In this document: positions 59,238-64,000 of the stretch, piece by piece
Numbering within the stretch: the first letter of the stretch is position 1
Layout: every line of letters begins with the position of its first letter
Assembly: GCF_018323885.1 (NCBI RefSeq)
Contig: NZ_AP024585.1
Location: 3,100,001 to 3,164,000 of the forward strand
Direction of reading: 5' to 3'
Length of the DNA stretch: 64,000 bases
From: Citrobacter amalonaticus
GTDB lineage: Bacteria > Pseudomonadota > Gammaproteobacteria > Enterobacterales > Enterobacteriaceae
Translations under genes and position numbers: made by a program
Notes under the pieces: generated by a model
What the model was told of the DNA's origin: nothing
Seen by the model: the letters and a program-made list of their open reading frames with translations, nothing else
The model's database searches: none

Positions 59238-59501
59238 TTATTTGTTCCCCAACAACGTCTTCAGGCGCTCCCACTCGTCGCAGGTATAATTTCTGGCATC
59301 CAGAATCTTCACCGTCCGCCCGCTGTCACGGTTGACGGAATACAGCGCATCCTTCTGCGGAGAAAGGATATCACCGGCATTCACCACAATGTCAGACTGG
59401 ACTTCAGCGATCATTTTCAGTGAACCGCCGGCATCACTTAACACTAATGCATGCTTCCCTGACCTTTTGTCATAGCACGACTTCTTCACCTGCCACTCCA
59501 T
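59238..59501 (-). CDS. pmrD: signal transduction connector PmrD
   Basis: An 87-residue beta-barrel protein beginning MEWQVKKSCYDKRSGKHALV. In Salmonella it is made under PhoP control and protects phosphorylated PmrA, linking low Mg2+ to the arn operon; in E. coli it is diverged. The sequence differs from the K-12 protein at many positions, mostly in the middle, as is usual for this protein. A single PhoP-type half-site (TGTTTA) is seen upstream at about 59550 but not a full box. Convergent with arnF. Confidence 0.88.
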   Translation of the reverse strand: MEWQVKKSCYDKRSGKHALVLSDAGGSLKMIAEVQSDIVVNAGDILSPQKDALYSVNRDSGRTVKILDARNYTCDEWERLKTLLGNK

Positions 59502-59599
59502 TGCATACCTTTACGTATCGGGAACTTTTACATTACGTTACACAGTAGCAGATAAACAAAGTGGCAATGGGCATCAATTGGTAAAACTGCGAAGTGAAA

Positions 59600-60970
59600 T
59601 TAATGTTTTCCTAATGTTTCATTCACCCAATCAACGACGGCACGCCGGGATATCTTGATCCCCCCATTTTTCAGTTCGGCAGGCAGAGAAAGCCAATGTA
59701 CCGGCTGCTGGAAACGTGCCAGTTTGTCTTTCACCCATTCGTTAAGTTCTGTCTCTGCGACGTCTGCGTCACATTCCACCACCGCCACCGGTCGATGACC
59801 AAATTCGGCGTCCTCGATCGGCACGATAAACGCCTGCAGCACGTGAGGATGCGTAACAATGACCCGTTCCACCTCTTCGGGTTGTATCCCCTCTCCGCCG
59901 CTAAAAAAGAGATTATCCAGACGTCCGGCGATGGTCAGTTTTCCGTCATTCAGCACGCCGCGATCGCGTGTGGCAAACCAGCCTTCATCGTTAACCAGCG
60001 AAACCAGTTTACCGTCTCGCCAGTAGCCTTCCGCCATACTGGCCGCCCGCAGCCAGACTTCATCATTTACGATTCTGACTTCTCGTCCCGGTAAAGGCAT
60101 ACCGACATCAGCCAGACCGTCCGCCTCTTTTGCACATACCGTTGAGGCAAATTCCGTCAGGCCGTATCCGCACCAGCAGCGAATGCCCTGCGCGCGCGCC
60201 TGCTCGGTTAACGCCACCGGAATCGCCGCGCCACCCAGCAAAACGGCTTTCAGCGCCACCGGCGTCTGGTTCACCAGCAGTCGCCAGAGTTGCGTTGGCA
60301 CCAGCGAAGCATGGGTGCATCCGGCCAGCATCTGTTCCAGCGGCTGTTTTTCCCGTACCGTCATCCGCGCCCCGGCCACTAACCAGCGCCACAGAATCCC
60401 CTGTCCGGAGACATGAAACAACGGCAGAGAGAGCAGCCAGTCGTCCTCTGTTGCCAGCGGCATCAGCGACAGCACACCGTCAGCACTGGCAATATGCGCC
60501 TGACAGGTATGAACTGCCGCTTTCGGTAGACCGGTCGAACCGGAGGTCAGCGTCATGGAACACAGACGCTGCGGCTGCCAGTCGACGGCATGCTGCCCGT
60601 TCGCGTTCAGGCAGTTCAGCGGGATCAGAAAGGGAAAGCGGTTTTCTCCCTCCAGGTCCAGCGCAAACTGCAGCGTGAGATCGGGCAGCAATGTTGCCAG
60701 TAAGGCGTGAGGAAGCTGCGGGTTGACCGGCAGGATCCGTGCACCGCACTGCAACAGCGCCAGCCATGCCAGCAGTGTCTGCGGATGATTCCAGGCGCGC
60801 AGCATAACGCCGCAGCCTTCGGTAACCCCCTGTGCGGCAAAACCGCTCGCCAGGGCATCAATACGCGTACAGAGCGTGCGCCAGCTTAGCACCTCATCAT
60901 TCAGGCGTATGGCTGGCGCGTCTCCCTGAACCTGCCGCCAGTATCGCCACGGCCAGTCAGGAAAGGTCAT
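59600..60970 (-). CDS. menE: o-succinylbenzoate-CoA ligase MenE
   Basis: An acyl-CoA synthetase of the ANL superfamily that activates o-succinylbenzoate in menaquinone synthesis. The 456-residue protein has the AMP/ATP loop [17 protein letters not shown] near residue 140, the adenylate motif [10 protein letters not shown] near residue 265, TRDRGVL with the hinge-side Asp, and the C-terminal lysine in [14 protein letters not shown]. coli MenE is 451. Its start overlaps menC by 4 bp. It is the last gene of the men operon. Confidence 0.95.
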   Translation of the reverse strand: MTFPDWPWRYWRQVQGDAPAIRLNDEVLSWRTLCTRIDALASGFAAQGVTEGCGVMLRAWNHPQTLLAWLALLQCGARILPVNPQLPHALLATLLPDLTLQFALDLEGENRFPFLIPLNCLNANGQHAVDWQPQRLCSMTLTSGSTGLPKAAVHTCQAHIASADGVLSLMPLATEDDWLLSLPLFHVSGQGILWRWLVAGARMTVREKQPLEQMLAGCTHASLVPTQLWRLLVNQTPVALKAVLLGGAAIPVALTEQARAQGIRCWCGYGLTEFASTVCAKEADGLADVGMPLPGREVRIVNDEVWLRAASMAEGYWRDGKLVSLVNDEGWFATRDRGVLNDGKLTIAGRLDNLFFSGGEGIQPEEVERVIVTHPHVLQAFIVPIEDAEFGHRPVAVVECDADVAETELNEWVKDKLARFQQPVHWLSLPAELKNGGIKISRRAVVDWVNETLGKH

Positions 60971-61929
60971 CGCAGGCGTTCCAGGGCTGATTCGTCAATC
61001 AGTGGTAATGGACTTCCCGGCCAGCGACGAATCTGCTGCGCCTGCATCAGGCTCAGCGTATCCAGTCCCGGAATGGTGTCTGGCGTCAGCCACGCGGCAA
61101 TGCGCGCCAGTTGGGTCAGACCCAGGCTCGACTCGATGGATGAACTGATCACCGCCGTCAGCCCCAGTGTATGCGCGGCCTGTACCTGCTCACGCACTTT
61201 TTCCAGCGACCCGGTCAGCGTCGGTTTGATCACCACTGCACGTACGCCCTCTTCTGCTTCAAAGACAAAATCCGCCTCACGCAGGCTTTCGTCCCAGGCG
61301 ATAGCAATCCCGGTTTCACGGGCAAAGGCTCGCGAGTCGTCGCGCGTTTTGCACGGTTCTTCGAGGAAGGCGATGCGGTTACGGTAGTCCGGGTTCACGT
61401 ACTTCGCGAACTGCTGCGCCTTCAACGGCGTCCAGGCGCGGTTGGCATCCAGCCGCAGCCGCAGTTCCGGTATCGCCTCCAGTAGTAGATTGACCACCAT
61501 GCCGTCGCGAACCGCTTCGTACAGTCCGACCTTCACCTTCGCGACTTTTTCGCCGGGCATATCCGCCAGTTGCAGCACCAGATCGTCCGGATCGCCGGTA
61601 CACAGCGGCGCCGCCCGATAGTCTGCGGCTTCAGACAGCGTTCCGGCTATTTCCGCCAGCGCACAACTGACGCCAAAGGCCACAGAAGGCATGTCAGGCA
61701 ATGCATCTTCTCCCTGCAGCCAGCCGTCAACCCAGGCCAGCAGCGCAACCTGCGCCTCTTCATGGGTTTCCTGACTGAATCCCGGCAGTGGGGAGATCTC
61801 TCCCCATCCCTGACGCTCGCCGTCGTGCAGGCGAACATACAGCCCGTCACGCGTTTTTAACCGCCTGTCGCGCAGAACCACCCCCGCGTCCATGGGGATC
61901 TGCCAGCGGTATACCTGCGCGCTACGCAT
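60967..61929 (-). CDS. menC: o-succinylbenzoate synthase MenC
   Basis: Enolase-superfamily dehydratase converting SHCHC to o-succinylbenzoate. The 320 residues include the catalytic lysine in [11 protein letters not shown] near residue 133, metal acids in LRLDANRAW and IAFLEEPC, and the second lysine in [12 protein letters not shown]. Length equals E. coli MenC. Overlaps menB by one base (TAATG) and menE by 4 bp. Confidence 0.95.
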   Translation of the reverse strand: MRSAQVYRWQIPMDAGVVLRDRRLKTRDGLYVRLHDGERQGWGEISPLPGFSQETHEEAQVALLAWVDGWLQGEDALPDMPSVAFGVSCALAEIAGTLSEAADYRAAPLCTGDPDDLVLQLADMPGEKVAKVKVGLYEAVRDGMVVNLLLEAIPELRLRLDANRAWTPLKAQQFAKYVNPDYRNRIAFLEEPCKTRDDSRAFARETGIAIAWDESLREADFVFEAEEGVRAVVIKPTLTGSLEKVREQVQAAHTLGLTAVISSSIESSLGLTQLARIAAWLTPDTIPGLDTLSLMQAQQIRRWPGSPLPLIDESALERLR

Positions 61930-62786
61930 TACGGATTCCGTTTGAATTTGCTGAAATCAGGCTGACGTTTCTGGTTGAAGGCGTTACGGCCTTCCTGACC
62001 TTCTTCCGTCATGTAGAACAGCATGGTGGCGTTACCCGCCAGCTCCTGCAAACCGGCCTGACCATCACAGTCGGCGTTCAGCGCCGCTTTCAGGCAACGC
62101 AGCGCCATCGGGCTGTTTTGCAGCATTTCACGACACCAGCGCACGGTTTCTTTTTCGAGTTCAGCCAATGGGACAACGGTGTTCACCAGCCCCATATCCA
62201 GCGCCTGTTTGGCATCGTACTGACGGCACAGGAACCAGATTTCACGCGCTTTCTTCTGCCCCACGATCCGCGCCATGTAAGACGCCCCCCAGCCGCCGTC
62301 AAAGGAGCCGACTTTCGGGCCGGTCTGCCCGAAGATGGCATTTTCCGCCGCAATCGTCAGGTCGCACATCATATGCAGCACGTGACCACCGCCAATGGAA
62401 TAACCCGCCACCATCGCCACGACCGGCTTCGGACAGGTACGGATCTGGCGCTGGAAATCCAGCACGTTCAGGTGATGCACACCGGAGTCATCCTGATAGC
62501 CGCCGTAGTCGCCGCGAACCTTCTGGTCGCCGCCAGAACAAAAGGCTTTATCGCCTGCGCCAGTCAGAATAATCACGCCCACGTTATCGTCGTAACGGGC
62601 ATCCGCCATCGCCTGAATCATCTCTTTGACGGTCAGAGGACGGAATGCGTTGCGCACCTGCGGACGATTAATGGTGATTTTTGCGATACCGTCGGTCGAT
62701 TTCTCATAGCGAATGTCGGTGTAGCCTTCCGAGCAATCGTGCCATTCTACCGGTGCGTAAAGCATTGTTTCATCAGGATAGATCAT
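61929..62786 (-). CDS. menB: 1,4-dihydroxy-2-naphthoyl-CoA synthase MenB
   Basis: Crotonase-superfamily enzyme that closes the naphthoquinone ring. The 285-residue protein has the oxyanion-hole motif [15 protein letters not shown] near residue 85, [15 protein letters not shown] near residue 135 and the [15 protein letters not shown] stretch. Length equals E. coli MenB. It is 14 bp after menH. Confidence 0.97.
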   Translation of the reverse strand: MIYPDETMLYAPVEWHDCSEGYTDIRYEKSTDGIAKITINRPQVRNAFRPLTVKEMIQAMADARYDDNVGVIILTGAGDKAFCSGGDQKVRGDYGGYQDDSGVHHLNVLDFQRQIRTCPKPVVAMVAGYSIGGGHVLHMMCDLTIAAENAIFGQTGPKVGSFDGGWGASYMARIVGQKKAREIWFLCRQYDAKQALDMGLVNTVVPLAELEKETVRWCREMLQNSPMALRCLKAALNADCDGQAGLQELAGNATMLFYMTEEGQEGRNAFNQKRQPDFSKFKRNP

Positions 62787-62800
62787 AGTGTGTCCTTTAG

Positions 62801-63559
62801 TCAGAGACGCAGAATCTGAGCCAGACAGTCCACCACGCCTGCGGGATTTTCCCGGTGCGCATTGTGTCCGGCGTTACGAATCACATGGCGGGTCGCCGCT
62901 AATTCCGTCGCCAGGGCGCAGAATTTGCTGTCACGTTCACCACATAAATAATAAAACGGAAAGGCGCGCGCGGTGAGCGCAGCGCGTAAATCAGGCTGGA
63001 CCGCCAGCGAAGTGGCTTCCAGCATTGCCGCCAGCGTTTCGCCGTTATTCTGGCTACGCAGTGCAACAAGCGCTTCTCGTTGCCGCGCGTTCAGCGAAGC
63101 AAAAACCGGCTGCTGATACCAGTCAGTAAACACCTCAGTCAGCGTGTCATGGCGAAAACGTTCCGCCCAGTGATGGTCAGAATCCCGGCGCGCGTCGCGT
63201 TCGGCGTCGCTTTGCAGTCCCGGATGCCCGCCTTCAACCACCAGGCCGCAAAGCCCCGGCATTTCCTGACAGGCCGCGATCATCGCCACTCTGCCGCCGA
63301 GGGAATATCCCACCAGCCAGTATTTCAGTATGTTGTAACTAAAGAGGGTATCACGCAGCAAGCTGATCACATCGTTAAATCCGCTGACGCGGATCTCCGC
63401 CGATCCACCGTGACCAGGCAGATCGATGTACAAGCGTGAAAAGCCGGAAAGCCGCTCGCCGATCGGTTGCCATTCCTGGCTATCGCCGGAAAAACCGTGC
63501 AGGAAAACCAGCCAGGGTGAGTCTGACTGCGCGGCTTTTGCCCGCGCGTGCAGGATCAT
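62801..63559 (-). CDS. menH: SHCHC synthase MenH
   Basis: An alpha/beta hydrolase-fold lyase that removes pyruvate from SEPHCHC. The 252 residues have [15 protein letters not shown] at the oxyanion loop near residue 19, the nucleophile motif [11 protein letters not shown] (Ser near 86), the acid Asp in CGERDSKF, and the histidine in [13 protein letters not shown]. Overlaps menD by 4 bp (ATGA) and precedes menB. Confidence 0.94.
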   Translation of the reverse strand: MILHARAKAAQSDSPWLVFLHGFSGDSQEWQPIGERLSGFSRLYIDLPGHGGSAEIRVSGFNDVISLLRDTLFSYNILKYWLVGYSLGGRVAMIAACQEMPGLCGLVVEGGHPGLQSDAERDARRDSDHHWAERFRHDTLTEVFTDWYQQPVFASLNARQREALVALRSQNNGETLAAMLEATSLAVQPDLRAALTARAFPFYYLCGERDSKFCALATELAATRHVIRNAGHNAHRENPAGVVDCLAQILRL

Positions 63560-64000
63560 AATTGGCTCACCTGCGCCAGCAGCTGTTGTAGCGTCTGCGC
63601 GCCGTCGGTGTCGTTGACCACCAGTTCAATCACCGTGGTCGCAGGCATACGCCACGCGCCAGCCAGCGCCGCCTCCAGTTCATCCCAGCTTTCCGGACGA
63701 TGATACTTGAGGTTAAACATTGCAGCCGCGTGTTCAAAATGGACATTTTGCGGCATCAGGTAAAAGCGTTCACGTTCGCTCTGCGGCGTGGGCAGCAGCG
63801 AGAAAATCTGCCCGCCGTTATTGTTCACCACAATCAGTACGAACGGCGCGGAGACCTGCCGTAACAGGGCTAACGCATTGAGATCGTACAACGCCGATAA
63901 ATCGCCCACGATCGCCAGCGTTGATTTCGCGCTGGCGCGCTGCACGCCCGCAGCGGTCGATAACAGACCATCAATACCACTTGCGCCGCGATTGCTGTAT
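63556..64000 (-). CDS. menD: SEPHCHC synthase MenD, 3' part only
   Basis: The last 147 codons of menD; the start lies beyond the window. The visible part is the C-terminal thiamine-diphosphate (PP) domain: [18 protein letters not shown] holds the Mg/ThDP-binding GDLS motif with the downstream Asn in [16 protein letters not shown]. It ends [11 protein letters not shown]. The enzyme adds the succinyl-semialdehyde unit from 2-oxoglutarate to isochorismate as the first committed step of the pathway. The gene is cut by the window edge, not broken. Confidence 0.96.
   Translation of the reverse strand, partial: YSNRGASGIDGLLSTAAGVQRASAKSTLAIVGDLSALYDLNALALLRQVSAPFVLIVVNNNGGQIFSLLPTPQSERERFYLMPQNVHFEHAAAMFNLKYHRPESWDELEAALAGAWRMPATTVIELVVNDTDGAQTLQQLLAQVSQL

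Overview
This window is chromosomal DNA of an enterobacterium very close to Escherichia and Salmonella. The proteins look most like a Citrobacter-type genome, but I cannot fix the species. The backbone follows the E. coli K-12 order yojI-alkB-ada-apbE-ompC-micF-rcsDBC-atoSC-atoDAEB-gyrA-ubiG-nrdAB-yfaE-inaA-glpQT-glpABC-rpnE-rhmATDR-yfaY-yfaZ-nudI-ais-arnBCADTEF-pmrD-menECBHD. I recognise no tRNA, rRNA, insertion sequence, prophage or CRISPR array.

Region by region. 1-2730: a SulP anion transporter converging with the Mg2+ channel MgtE; their 3' ends overlap by 38 bp. 2870-7442: yojI, then the alkB/ada alkylation-repair unit with its Ada box inside the end of apbE. 7514-9427: ompC, its OmpR region and the divergent sRNA gene micF. 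9428-15660: the Rcs phosphorelay. 15835-23087: the AtoSC two-component system and its short-chain fatty acid regulon, with the 41-bp AtoC palindrome and a sigma-54 promoter. 23280-27084: an accessory cluster between ato and gyrA, with an RpiR-type regulator, a Gfo/Idh/MocA oxidoreductase and a glucitol-type PTS. 27441-35153: gyrA, ubiG and the class Ia ribonucleotide reductase operon. 35160-42804: inaA and the glp genes for glycerol-3-phosphate. 42987-48124: an Rpn nuclease gene and the L-rhamnonate operon. 48337-51593: yfaY, yfaZ, nudI and ais. 51724-59501: the L-Ara4N lipid A operon and pmrD. 59600-64000: the menaquinone operon, running out of the window inside menD.

The most notable feature is that four otherwise well-preserved genes are broken as written. 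rcsB lacks one base at about 12610, which removes most of its DNA-binding domain. glpT has an in-frame amber stop at codon 257. arnA lacks one base at about 55009, between its two enzymatic domains. The PTS EIIA gene, which I found by hand translation, has an in-frame ochre stop at codon 59 and also lacks the histidines of SrlB. The rcsB lesion sits in a CCTGG (Dcm) context, a known trouble spot for nanopore reads, so a sequencing artefact is a real possibility there. The two nonsense codons are substitutions and are less easily explained that way.

Other points of interest are a strong internal ribosome binding site in rpnE that would produce a 61-residue C-terminal product, the uncharacterised PTS/oxidoreductase cluster with a candidate CRP site, and an unexplained 192-bp gap after atoB. 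Comparisons with E. coli proteins are from memory; no alignment or search was run.
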